Assembly (NCBI GenBank): GCA_029865515.1
Contig: JAOUGQ010000100.1
Span: 1-9,763, forward strand
DNA: 9,763 bases
Reading direction: 5' to 3'
Origin: Nitrospirota bacterium
Lineage (GTDB): Bacteria; Nitrospirota; Nitrospiria; Nitrospirales; UBA8639
Shown here: one piece after another, positions 1-6,843 of the stretch
How the letters are laid out: each line of letters starts with the position of its first letter
Numbering within the stretch: position 1 is the stretch's first letter
The notes under the pieces: model-generated
The model's database searches: none
What the model was told of the DNA's origin: nothing
The model's input: the letters and a program-made list of their open reading frames with translations, nothing else
Made by a program: the position numbers and the translations under genes

Positions 1-482
1 AAGCCAAAGCTGTCGACCCCGCAACGATCGGGAGTCGACGAGTTCAGGAATTTATTGATGATATGTTTGAAACCATGGTCCATTATGAGGGGATTGGATT
101 AGCAGCTCCTCAGGTGGCGCATTCGGAACAGATTGTGGTGATGGAATGTGAGGGGCAGGATGGCATCCCCAAGACCATCCTCATTAATCCTAAAATTGTC
201 TTTTATAGCCCGGCGCAGAGTGAAATGTGGGAAGGGTGCCTCAGCATTGATAACATGCGAGGGAAGGTGGTCAGGCCGTCAATGGTTAGGGTGCAGGCCT
301 ATGATCGACAAGGCGTGCTCCAGGACTTCGAGGCGAACGGGCTCTATGCCGTGTGCATCCAACACGAAATGGATCATCTCATCGGGAAGTTGTTCGTTGA
401 CCGGATGGCTGACATGTCAACCTTGACCCAACTGGAAGAGTTTGATGCCTATTGGCGGCAGGAATCCGCCGCGGTGATTTAG
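1..482 (+). CDS. def: Peptide deformylase, C-terminal part (5' end outside window)
   Basis: This enzyme removes the formyl group from the N-terminal methionine of nascent proteins in the cytoplasm. All three family motifs are visible: GIGLAAPQV (bases 90-116), EGCLS (231-245) and HEMDH (363-377). They supply the metal-binding Cys and two His, plus the catalytic Glu. The reading frame is open from base 3 through about 20 codons before the first ATG at 63, and those codons (AVDPATIG, then IDDMFETM) match the usual N-terminal region. The true start therefore lies upstream, and the ATG at 63 is internal. About 159 residues are visible against a usual 165-180, so only a short N-terminus is missing. 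It ends with TAG at 480-482. The next gene starts 117 bases downstream. Identification is secure. Confidence 0.96.
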   Translation, partial: AKAVDPATIGSRRVQEFIDDMFETMVHYEGIGLAAPQVAHSEQIVVMECEGQDGIPKTILINPKIVFYSPAQSEMWEGCLSIDNMRGKVVRPSMVRVQAYDRQGVLQDFEANGLYAVCIQHEMDHLIGKLFVDRMADMSTLTQLEEFDAYWRQESAAVI

Positions 483-549
483 CGTCTCCCCGGAAGAGTT
501 GATCGCCGATCATTTTCCGCATATCGATTCCACGTATCCGCTTCTGTGA
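478..549 (+). other. Short open stretch after def that reads like a coding remnant
   Basis: In the frame starting at 478, after a stop at 475-477, there are 23 codons ending at TGA 547-549. They include SPEELIADHFPHI, which recalls the C-terminal part of DUF433-type antitoxin-like proteins (pattern SPEEI-ADYPHLT). There is no start codon with a ribosome site, and the frame overlaps the end of def. It may be the stump of a lost gene or plain coincidence; the resemblance is from memory only. Confidence 0.2.
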
Positions 550-567
550 TTCTTCACGAAATCACGG
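544..567 (+). other. Hairpin in the def to ABC-exporter spacer
   Basis: GTGATT (546-551) and AATCAC (560-565) form a perfect 6-base inverted repeat around an 8-base loop. A T-G wobble and a C-G pair extend it outward. No T run follows, so it does not look like an intrinsic terminator. It lies 33 bases upstream of the ABC gene start and could affect mRNA stability or partial readthrough. Confidence 0.3.
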
Positions 568-599
568 TATCTGTCGAAGAAAAAGGTTTCTGAACCTCA

Positions 600-2324
600 G
601 TGAAATCTCTGCTCCGAGTTCTGGCGTATCTGGCACCGTACCGGGGCCTGGTGTGTCTCACCTTCTTCTTCGCCGGTCTCACCACGGCGCTGGAACTGCT
701 GCCTCCCTGGCTCATCAAAGTGGTGATTGATGACGTCATTCCGGATAAAAAGATGGATATGCTGACATGGGTGCTTGTCGGCTTACTCCTGGCTTACGGG
801 CTTAAGAATCTGTGTAACGGTCTCCGGATCCGGTTTAATAACACCCTTGAGCAAAGGGTGGTGCATCGTCTTCGACAACAGGTTTTTACGGCTCTGCAAC
901 GGCTTTCATTGAACTATTATGAAAACCGGTCGACGGGAGAAATCATGTCGCGGGTCATTAACGACACCGAGCACGTGCAGCGAATTTTCATTGACGGGTT
1001 TGAAGGGATGCTCACGGCCACTCTGACATTAGTGGGCATTACTACCATTTTATTTGTGCTGAACTGGAAAATGGCTTTGTTAGTCCTGTTGCCTATCCCG
1101 ATTTTAATCATCGGAGGGGTGGGATTTACCCGTCGGGTGCATCGGTATTATCACGATATCCGTCAACGAGCGGCTGAGTTAAACGGCTATCTTCAGGATG
1201 CCCTGTCCGGGATTCGGGAGACCATGGGGTTCAATCGGCAGCCCTACGAGCAGGCTCGCTTTCAGGAGATGAGCCAGCAATATAGCCAGGCCAACCTGAA
1301 AGCCATGTACTTATGGTCGATTTATTCTCCGGGAATGATTTTCATCGGTAGTCTGGGAACCGTCTTAATCGTGTGGTATGGCGCGGGCGAAGTGGTGGCT
1401 GGGCGACTGACGACGGGTGAACTGGTGATGTTTTTATCGTATCTCGTGTTGTTTTATACCCCCGTAAATCAAATTCATGCTGTGAATCATCTCTTGCAAC
1501 ATGCTTTGGCAGCGGGGGAACGGGTATTCGATGTCCTGGATGCCAAGCCGGCGGTCCCCGACGAAGGGCGTCTTTGCCTTGCCCAACCCCGGTTGTCGGG
1601 AAAAGTCGAGTGGAAGGATATGGGGTTTGCCTATCGACCCGAGATGCCGGTCTATCAACATCTTTCTCTCGTGGTTGAACCAGGGGAGCATGTCGCGTTG
1701 GTCGGGCCGAGCGGTGTGGGGAAAAGTACCCTGATGAAGCTGCTCTTCCGGTATTACGATGTGGGAGCGGGGGCGATTGAACTTGATGGGTACGACATCC
1801 GCGGTCTCCCCTTGTCCTATCTTCGTGAACAAATTGGTTTTGTGCAGCAGGAGCCATTTTTATTTAATGGCACAGTGCGGGCCAATCTTGCGTATGGGGA
1901 CTTGTCGGCGTCACACGAACGAATTGAAGCCGTGGCGCGGGCTGCGCAAGCCCATGAATTTATTCAGGCGCTTCCTGAAGGGTATGACACCTGGATCGGG
2001 GAACGCGGGGTGAAATTGTCTGTCGGACAAAAGCAGCGCATCGCCATTGCCCGGGTGTTGCTCAAAGATCCTCCCATTGTGGTCATGGATGAAGCCACCT
2101 CGAATATCGATACGGAAACAGAGGTGGAAATCCGCATGGCCATGAATGAGTTGATGCGCGGACGGACGACGTTTGTCATTGCCCATCGGCTCTCGACTCT
2201 GCAAGCTGTGGATCGGATTGTCGTCCTGGATCATGGACAGATCATTGAGGAAGGCGATCATACGACCTTACTGGCGAAAGGGGGCTTGTATGCGGGTCTA
2301 TATGAAGCCCAATTTCATGAGTAA
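600..2324 (+). CDS. MsbA-like ABC exporter (fused membrane and ATPase half-transporter)
   Basis: This is a 574-residue half-transporter that should act as an inner-membrane homodimer. Six membrane helices are predicted at roughly 17-37, 54-72, 135-155, 158-176, 238-260 and 275-293. The ATPase domain follows from about 335: Walker A GPSGVGKST (369-377), Q-loop around Q416/Q417, signature LSVGQ (473-477, a variant of LSGGQ), Walker B ending in DE (497-498) and switch His529 in IAHRLS. Length and architecture match MsbA (lipid A-core flippase, about 580 residues), but lipid or drug exporters of the same class cannot be excluded. The start is GTG at 600, because an in-frame TGA sits at 591-593 and the protein opens with a typical exporter N-terminus. 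The only ribosome-site candidate is a weak AAAAGG at 581-586, rather far from the start. The convergent lpxD operon makes a lipid A role attractive, by inference. Confidence 0.93.
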   Translation: MKSLLRVLAYLAPYRGLVCLTFFFAGLTTALELLPPWLIKVVIDDVIPDKKMDMLTWVLVGLLLAYGLKNLCNGLRIRFNNTLEQRVVHRLRQQVFTALQRLSLNYYENRSTGEIMSRVINDTEHVQRIFIDGFEGMLTATLTLVGITTILFVLNWKMALLVLLPIPILIIGGVGFTRRVHRYYHDIRQRAAELNGYLQDALSGIRETMGFNRQPYEQARFQEMSQQYSQANLKAMYLWSIYSPGMIFIGSLGTVLIVWYGAGEVVAGRLTTGELVMFLSYLVLFYTPVNQIHAVNHLLQHALAAGERVFDVLDAKPAVPDEGRLCLAQPRLSGKVEWKDMGFAYRPEMPVYQHLSLVVEPGEHVALVGPSGVGKSTLMKLLFRYYDVGAGAIELDGYDIRGLPLSYLREQIGFVQQEPFLFNGTVRANLAYGDLSASHERIEAVARAAQAHEFIQALPEGYDTWIGERGVKLSVGQKQRIAIARVLLKDPPIVVMDEATSNIDTETEVEIRMAMNELMRGRTTFVIAHRLSTLQAVDRIVVLDHGQIIEEGDHTTLLAKGGLYAGLYEAQFHE

Positions 2325-2428
2325 CCGGCCGCCACAGACATCCGGCCATCACATGCCGGTAGTCTCCTCCGTTGGTGTGTTGAGGCGGACGTGAACTGAT
2401 GGCCTGGTGTGTCGGGAGGTGGTGAGAG

Positions 2429-2632
2429 ATGACTGTGAAATGTCCAATGTGCGGGAAAGCGGAAAAGTGGGAGGGAAATGTCTTTCGGCCCTTTTGTTCC
2501 GAACGATGTCAATTATTGGATTTGGAAGGATGGTTTAGTGAGCGGTATCGCATTCCAAAAGCAGAAGAGGATGAATCGGATGAGACCATCCTTGAAGAAG
2601 GCTCAACATCTGCTGACAAGGAAAAGACATAA
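2429..2632 (+). CDS. yacG: YacG-type zinc-binding protein (DNA gyrase inhibitor family)
   Basis: This is a 67-residue protein with four zinc-ligand cysteines, Cys5, Cys8, Cys23 and Cys27, in the pattern C-x2-C-x14-C-x3-C. After them comes the conserved stretch CQLLDLEGWFSERYRIP, which is diagnostic for YacG. E. coli YacG is 65 residues and binds the C-terminal part of GyrB, blocking gyrase from DNA. The tail after about residue 45 is acidic (EEDESDE) and probably disordered. Start ATG 2429 follows an excellent ribosome site, GGGAGGTGGTGAG at 2414-2426. The spacer from the ABC gene is 104 bases and holds a small hairpin, CCGGC (2342-2346) with GCCGG (2355-2359). The next gene starts 15 bases after the stop, so the two are probably co-transcribed. 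Confidence 0.9.
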   Translation: MTVKCPMCGKAEKWEGNVFRPFCSERCQLLDLEGWFSERYRIPKAEEDESDETILEEGSTSADKEKT

Positions 2633-2647
2633 TCCGGAGACCAAACT

Positions 2648-3187
2648 ATGCCAAAAGTGATTACCGCCAGACGTCAGGATGACGAAACGGAGAAAGCCCA
2701 GGAATTTGTCCGGACCTATATCCTCTTTCCATCGAGTTTGTTGGGTTTGATTGCCATTGTTGTTGGCGTGATCGCGTTAGGCTTTCAGCTTTGGTCGGGG
2801 ACCTACGGGTGGGAAACCTTCACGTACAGTTCCGGACTGATTGTAGCCGGAGTCCTTCTGGGGTTGATCCAGACCAAATACCAACAATATCTTCTGCGGG
2901 AGTTTCCGGGGTATTTTGCCAACCGGATGAAAGCCTATACCCAACGGTCCATTCGCAAGGCGAAGAAGGCGGTCTCGGATGTGAGCATCGAGCATCGAGG
3001 CCGTGGCTTAGTTCCGTTATGGTATCTTCTGGGAATCGTGACGTTTTTTACGCTTTCAGGTTTTGCGGTGGCGACGGGCTTTCTGGAACCGGTTGCGGCC
3101 ATTGCCTTGCCATGGGCAGGATATTTCTGGGCAAAGATGTTCTTTTGGAAAGGGCTGATGTTGCCGCCAGGACACAAAGGGAAGTGA
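2648..3187 (+). CDS. Unrecognised four-helix membrane protein
   Basis: This is a 179-residue protein that I do not recognise as a named family. The first 20 residues are charged. Hydrophobic segments follow at about 25-47, 58-76, 122-142 and 144-164. A strongly basic loop between helices two and three (about 80-120, including RSIRKAKKA) should face the cytoplasm by the positive-inside rule. The C-terminus is short and basic. No catalytic motif is evident. The start ATG 2648 has GGAG at 2636-2639, an 8-base spacing. The gene follows yacG by 15 bases and forms the end of the plus-strand run before the convergent lpxD operon. No signal peptide cleavage site is apparent. It is a real gene by length, composition and ribosome site; its function is unknown. 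Confidence 0.8.
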   Translation: MPKVITARRQDDETEKAQEFVRTYILFPSSLLGLIAIVVGVIALGFQLWSGTYGWETFTYSSGLIVAGVLLGLIQTKYQQYLLREFPGYFANRMKAYTQRSIRKAKKAVSDVSIEHRGRGLVPLWYLLGIVTFFTLSGFAVATGFLEPVAAIALPWAGYFWAKMFFWKGLMLPPGHKGK

Positions 3188-3218
3188 GGTCTTGAATGCG
3201 GATTCTTCCCGAATAACA

Positions 3219-3240
3219 CAAACCGGATTAGGGTTTGGAT
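3219..3240. terminator. Weak candidate terminator between convergent genes
   Basis: CAAACC (3219-3224) and GGTTTG (3232-3237) form a 6-base perfect stem with a 7-base loop containing the lpxD stop codon. On the plus strand it is followed by GATTTTG, a short T run. On the minus strand the downstream sequence (TGTTATTC) is only mildly T-rich. The 40-base gap between two converging genes is where a shared terminator would be expected. The stem is AT-rich and the T tract poor, so this is tentative. Confidence 0.3.
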
Positions 3241-4328
3241 TTTGAGCCACTCGGGGTCTTGGAAGAAGAATATTCGTGGAGCAGGGATTCGAAGTGTTGG
3301 ACTTGTTTCTTAAGAGCCCGAAGCTCCTTTCGCATTTCTGGGAGTTGATACTGAATGACCTGCGACCGTCGCCAGATTCCCTGTTCGACCGCCGGCCTCC
3401 CGCCCACAACCCGACCGGATTTCACATCATTGGTCACCCCGGACCCGGCAGCAATCTTCACTCGATCCCCGATTTTCACATGATCCACCAAACCGGCCTG
3501 ACCGCCCACCATGACGTGGTGGCCTAATACCGTACTTCCCGCAATCCCCACTTGTGCCACCAGAATACAGTCTTCTCCGATCACCACGTTGTGGGCGATC
3601 TGGACCTGATTGTCAATCTTCGTGCCGCGCTTAATGATGGTATTCCCGAATGTGGCCCGATCCACGGTCACATTGGCCCCGAGCTCGACATCATCTTCAA
3701 TGATGACCTGGCCCAATTGCGGAATTTTATGGTGGCGACCTTCATGCTGCACATAGCCAAATCCATCACTTCCGATGACGGTGCCGCTGTGCACAATCAC
3801 CCGATTGCCGATCACGCACCTGGGCAAAAACGAGACCTGCGGGTAGAGTATGCACTCGTCTCCGATGATCGTATCGTCTCCAATATGGACACCGGCATGG
3901 ATGGTCACGTTGGAGCCGATTTGCGCGCGGTCTCCGATGGTGACAAGTGCGCCGATGGACACCTCCGGACCGATGCGGACATCGAGGCCCTTTACGGCAG
4001 TGGGATGAATGCCACGCGGTGGGAGAGGCGGCAGGAAAAATTTCTGTGCCAAAGTGGCGACGGCGATCAAGGGATGGGAGACAATCAATTGCGGGCGAGG
4101 TTCGTCAGGAATAGGATCTGTCACGATGAAGGCTGCAGCCTGCGAGTGCCGCGCGGCTTCCATCAAAGAAGGCTTCAGAACGAACGAGACATCTCCACAA
4201 GAGGCCCCTTCAAGGTGTGAGAGGCCTGAAATCAGGGCATCAGGTGAACCGTGAATCGTGGCGTCAATGGCCTGGGCCAATTCCTGAAGTGGGATCGTCA
4301 CCGACCGTGAGGAAGACGGGAAGGTCAT
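3228..4328 (-). CDS. lpxD: LpxD, UDP-3-O-acylglucosamine N-acyltransferase
   Basis: LpxD transfers a 3-hydroxyacyl chain from acyl-ACP to the 2-amino group of UDP-3-O-acylglucosamine, the third step of lipid A synthesis, in the cytoplasm. The 366-residue protein has the N-terminal LpxD domain (about 11-100: ISGLSHLEGA, then GDVSFV). A left-handed beta helix of hexapeptide repeats follows from about 105 to 310. The signature block includes VIGSDGFGY (184-192), the KIPQLG stretch and KIDNQVQIAHNVVIG (237-251), with His246 equivalent to the catalytic His239 of E. coli. The C-terminal helix (about 318-350) is followed by a Ser/Lys-rich end. It is slightly longer than E. coli LpxD (341). ATG at 4328 overlaps the TGA of the upstream ACP gene as ATGA, and no Shine-Dalgarno is visible, so reinitiation is likely. 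Identification is secure. Confidence 0.96.
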   Translation of the reverse strand: MTFPSSSRSVTIPLQELAQAIDATIHGSPDALISGLSHLEGASCGDVSFVLKPSLMEAARHSQAAAFIVTDPIPDEPRPQLIVSHPLIAVATLAQKFFLPPLPPRGIHPTAVKGLDVRIGPEVSIGALVTIGDRAQIGSNVTIHAGVHIGDDTIIGDECILYPQVSFLPRCVIGNRVIVHSGTVIGSDGFGYVQHEGRHHKIPQLGQVIIEDDVELGANVTVDRATFGNTIIKRGTKIDNQVQIAHNVVIGEDCILVAQVGIAGSTVLGHHVMVGGQAGLVDHVKIGDRVKIAAGSGVTNDVKSGRVVGGRPAVEQGIWRRSQVIQYQLPEMRKELRALKKQVQHFESLLHEYSSSKTPSGSKSKP

Positions 4329-4690
4329 GTGTGCCGTTTTTTGGAATGTGTGGAGTTCTTCGTTTTTGTGGCAGGACGGGATGTCTGTTTGGCCGAAGGT
4401 GTGGCTTGAGGTGTTGAGGGGGATGTGTCTGCAGGCCCGGTGCGTTCGTTCAGGTAGAGGACCACGTCGCCGATAGTCGTGAGCCGTCCAAAATCCTCAT
4501 CCGGTATTTGAAGATCAAACGCCGATTCGACTTCATAGACTAATTCGATTGTTTGCAGGGAGTCCAACCCTAAATCATCCCGAAGCGAATCCTCCGGATG
4601 GAGATTGGTGGGGTCGAGGCGCAAGTATTTCCCCAAGGTCAGGTATACCTGCTGTCCGATTTCAGACGTTTTTGGCAAAGAAGATTTCAT
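4325..4690 (-). CDS. Acyl carrier protein with a basic C-terminal tail
   Basis: Residues 10-83 form a standard acyl carrier domain. DDLGLDSLQTIEL contains Asp43-Ser44-Leu45, and Ser44 is the 4'-phosphopantetheine attachment site. The acidic helix II surface that docks on ketosynthases and acyltransferases is present (E49, E53, E55). A free ACP normally ends near residue 80. This one continues for about 38 residues, rich in Thr, Ser, Pro, Ala and Lys and ending in KKRHT, with predicted disorder and strong positive charge. The gene lies between fabF and lpxD, overlapping each by 4 bases (ATGA at 4687-4690 and 4325-4328). No ribosome site precedes it, so translation probably depends on the upstream fabF. 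It may be the dedicated carrier for the neighbouring enzymes; whether it also serves general fatty acid synthesis cannot be seen here. Confidence 0.92.
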   Translation of the reverse strand: MKSSLPKTSEIGQQVYLTLGKYLRLDPTNLHPEDSLRDDLGLDSLQTIELVYEVESAFDLQIPDEDFGRLTTIGDVVLYLNERTGPADTSPSTPQATPSAKQTSRPATKTKNSTHSKKRHT

Positions 4691-5940
4691 GAGAATTTTT
4701 TTAACACCAGGACCGCATTATTACTCCCAAACCCGAAGGCATTGACCAGGGCCACTCGAATGGATTTTTTTTGTACCTTATTCGAAAGTCTCGGCAAGGC
4801 ACAATGGGGATCCGGATCATCATAGTTCGCTGTGGGGTGCAGTATACCAGTTTGAATGGATAAGGCCGAGACAATTGTGCCGATAGCCCCGGCAGCGCCC
4901 AAGGTGTGGCCAATGAGGGATTTGGTGGCATTCACGGCGATGGTATTCAGTCGTTTCCCGAAAATTGTGCGTAAGCCCTTGATCTCCACATCGTCCCCGA
5001 CCACGGTGGATGTCGCATGGGCATTCACATAATCAACCCGGCTCGGAGAGACCCCGGCATCTTTCAACGCTAAACTGACCGTTCGCGCGATATCTGATCC
5101 GTCCTCTCTGGGAATGACCATATGATACGCCTCGCTGGTAGCGGCATATCCGACCAGTTCCGCATAAATACGGGCTTTCCGACGGGTAGCATGGCGAAGC
5201 GATTCCACAATCAAGGTACCGGCTCCTTCGCCCATCACAAATCCGTCCCGCCCTCGATCAAAAGGCCTGGAGGCCTTGTCGGGATGGTCATTATATTTGG
5301 TGGACAAGGCGCGCAAAGAACAAAAACCCGCAAACACCAACGGGGTGATGCTGGCGTCCGCTCCTGAGGCGATGACGACATCGGCTTGGCCCTGGCGAAT
5401 GGCCTGCATGGCTTGTCCGATGGAATGGATGCTGGATGAGCAGGCTGTGGAAATCGTCAGATTAGGTCCCTTGGCGCCAAAGGCCAAGGCAAGAATTCCC
5501 GATGCAGAGTTCAGGGTAATCGTTGGAATAAAGTTCGGATGGACGCGATGGGGCTTTTGAGATTGATACAGCGTGGTGAGTTCCCGTTCCCCCATCATCA
5601 TGCCACCCATGCCCACTCCAGCCATCACCCCGATCCGCTCCGCCCGTTCCCTGGCCAGGCAAAGCCCACTGTCCTGGATGGCTTCCCTGGTAGCTGCGAG
5701 CGCAAATTGCGCATAGCGGTCTACGCGAGTGGAGAATTTGTCTTCCGAAGGATCCGGGAGTTGAAAGTGAGTAACCTGCCCTGCGATACGTGAGCGATAC
5801 AAATCCATGGGGAAATCCTCAAAAGAGGAAATGGCTGTGATACCTGATTGGCCTTTGAGAGCAGCTTTCCAGAATGAAGGCACGCCAATCCCAATTGGAG
5901 ACACGATCCCGAGTCCTGTAATGACGACGCGCGATGCCAT
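4687..5940 (-). CDS. fabF: Beta-ketoacyl-ACP synthase II (FabF-type)
   Basis: This enzyme condenses acyl-enzyme with malonyl-ACP to lengthen fatty acyl chains in the cytoplasm. The 417-residue protein has the Cys-His-His triad of the KAS I/II family: Cys167 in STACSSS, His308 in NAHATST and His345 in GHTLGAAGA. Lys340 is the conserved lysine just before the last His. The glycine-rich N-terminus VVITGLGIVSPIG and the C-terminal NAFGFGSNNA are also typical. Length matches E. coli FabF (413). The start ATG at 5940 has GAGAGG four bases upstream on the minus strand (5950-5945). It is the first gene of the fabF-acp-lpxD operon, and its stop TGA overlaps the ACP start. I could not pick a convincing sigma-70 promoter upstream. 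KAS I or a specialised ketosynthase for secondary lipids are alternatives, but lpxD next door favours primary lipid metabolism. Confidence 0.94.
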   Translation of the reverse strand: MASRVVITGLGIVSPIGIGVPSFWKAALKGQSGITAISSFEDFPMDLYRSRIAGQVTHFQLPDPSEDKFSTRVDRYAQFALAATREAIQDSGLCLARERAERIGVMAGVGMGGMMMGERELTTLYQSQKPHRVHPNFIPTITLNSASGILALAFGAKGPNLTISTACSSSIHSIGQAMQAIRQGQADVVIASGADASITPLVFAGFCSLRALSTKYNDHPDKASRPFDRGRDGFVMGEGAGTLIVESLRHATRRKARIYAELVGYAATSEAYHMVIPREDGSDIARTVSLALKDAGVSPSRVDYVNAHATSTVVGDDVEIKGLRTIFGKRLNTIAVNATKSLIGHTLGAAGAIGTIVSALSIQTGILHPTANYDDPDPHCALPRLSNKVQKKSIRVALVNAFGFGSNNAVLVLKKFS

Positions 5941-6020
5941 AAAACCTCTCGGATTTAAAGGTCCTAACCTACCAGAACTTTAGGCCAAATAGGGAGGGGG
6001 GGTAAACTTAGGAGAATAAT

Positions 6021-6278
6021 GTGATTTTTGGGCCTCATCCATTCAGTAATTGCTCAAAAAATAAGCAGAACGGCCTTTGGGTTTCTCTAGCTTGCGAAAT
6101 CGAGTGGGAATGGTGGCCTAGCAAGGCCAGCTTTTGGCGGGTTCGCCGCCCCGTACCATGGCCATTGTCCAATAAGGTGCCGCAATATGGACCGCTTAGA
6201 TCATTCTGCAGCCCTGTAGCCGATTCCTCCTTAGTTTTTCTGGGATCCAGAGAAAGATCAAAGGGCGGTGGCCCTTGA
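6021..6278 (+). CDS. Doubtful 85-codon frame with a good ribosome site
   Basis: An AGGAG at 6010-6014 stands six bases before GTG 6021, which is ideal spacing. The frame then runs 85 codons to TGA 6276-6278. The product is rich in Trp, Ser, Pro and Arg, shows no domain, signal peptide or membrane segment, and its second half coincides with four hairpins. That pattern suggests either a non-coding transcript or a chance frame rather than a conserved protein. It is recorded because of the ribosome site and because it points the same way as the small frames and terminator downstream. Confidence 0.18.
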   Translation: MIFGPHPFSNCSKNKQNGLWVSLACEIEWEWWPSKASFWRVRRPVPWPLSNKVPQYGPLRSFCSPVADSSLVFLGSRERSKGGGP

Positions 6279-6313
6279 GAAGATGGGAGTCTTTCTGGAG
6301 CTGAGATCCAGAA
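6235..6313 (+). repeat. Cluster of three hairpins with a repeated arm sequence
   Basis: Hairpin one pairs TTTTTCTGG (6235-6243) with CCAGAGAAA (6247-6255) across the 3-base loop GAT, with a single wobble. Hairpin two pairs AAGGGC (6261-6266) with GCCCTT (6271-6276), extended by two pairs past a bulged A. Hairpin three pairs TTCTGG (6293-6298) with CCAGAA (6308-6313) around nine bases. Hairpins one and three share the words TTTCTGG and GATCCAGA, so they look like copies of one dyad. No T tract follows any of them. They could be a structured RNA, operator dyads or a small palindromic repeat family. Confidence 0.45.
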
Positions 6314-6409
6314 TCGGGTTTATCGTGCTCATTGATCGGGTTGTTCCCTTGTGGTTTGCAACCGGGTATTGATCATTAATAAAGAATAAATGAATCAATC
6401 TTCAACATC

Positions 6410-6553
6410 ATGAATGAACAACCCGGCGATAGGATTATGTCGGAGATTGATTTAAAGCTCACGGGTGGGAAGATCAACGGCGAAAAAGGAGATGACCGCA
6501 TACTCATGACCTGGAACGGCAAGTTCCTGCCGCATATCGAACGAACCGCTTAG
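6410..6553 (+). CDS. Possible 47-residue small protein, unrecognised
   Basis: ATG 6410 opens a 47-codon frame ending at TAG 6551-6553. The product has ordinary protein-like composition, for example MSEIDLKLTGGKINGE and then ILMTWNGKFLPHIERT, which would fit short beta strands. No Shine-Dalgarno precedes it. The frame is open for only nine codons further upstream before a TAA at 6380-6382. It may be a genuine small protein or the remnant of a larger one. I recognise no family. The next small frame begins 16 bases after its stop. Confidence 0.25.
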   Translation: MNEQPGDRIMSEIDLKLTGGKINGEKGDDRILMTWNGKFLPHIERTA

Positions 6554-6569
6554 GGAGGAGTTCGAAGCA

Positions 6570-6698
6570 ATGCATGATATCCCTCGTCGGCGAGGTTTGG
6601 CGTTTTCGGGTTTGTGTCTTATGACAGAAGGGGAGGTGGGCTTTTGGTCTTTTAAATATCATGTAATGGATGAGTTGTTTGTTTTGGCAAGGGGCTGA
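6570..6698 (+). CDS. Possible 42-residue small protein with a strong ribosome site
   Basis: GGGAGGAG at 6553-6560 is a near-perfect Shine-Dalgarno sequence, nine bases before ATG 6570. The frame runs 42 codons to TGA 6696-6698. The product begins MHDIPRRRGLAF and has a mixed hydrophobic and aromatic remainder with no clear membrane helix or motif. A plausible terminator begins 30 bases after the stop. Ribosome site, small frame and terminator together are the best argument that this stretch is transcribed and translated on the plus strand. Function unknown. Confidence 0.3.
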   Translation: MHDIPRRRGLAFSGLCLMTEGEVGFWSFKYHVMDELFVLARG

Positions 6699-6727
6699 TA
6701 GCTGTCATCGGGTATTTCGAGCGAATA

Positions 6728-6758
6728 CAGGAATCCGGCCTTCCTGCATGTTTTTTTT
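6728..6758 (+). terminator. Probable intrinsic terminator, plus strand
   Basis: CAGGAA (6728-6733) and TTCCTG (6741-6746) form a perfect 6-base stem around TCCGGCC. After a 4-base CATG comes an uninterrupted run of eight T (6751-6758). There is no large plus-strand gene upstream, so the transcript it would end is presumably the small-ORF or structured-RNA stretch to its left. Confidence 0.5.
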
Positions 6759-6843
6759 GAGTACCAGTATGCGATGAATTTATCCATCGAGAAAATTAAA
6801 TTTCGCCTTTGTGGGAGAAGGTAATAATATTTATAGGTTTTTC

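Noticed and set aside
473..479. LSVGQ instead of LSGGQ in the ABC exporter signature (residue numbers)
   Set aside because: This position varies in many functional exporters and all other catalytic residues are intact, so it does not suggest loss of function.
1342..1857. 171-codon minus-strand frame inside the ABC exporter
   Set aside because: It lies opposite well-conserved exporter coding sequence, has an arginine- and proline-rich antisense composition and matches no family; it is a shadow.
3552..4220. 222-codon plus-strand frame opposite lpxD
   Set aside because: The hexapeptide-repeat coding of lpxD yields a long antisense frame rich in His, Asp and Gly. LpxD motifs on the minus strand are decisive.
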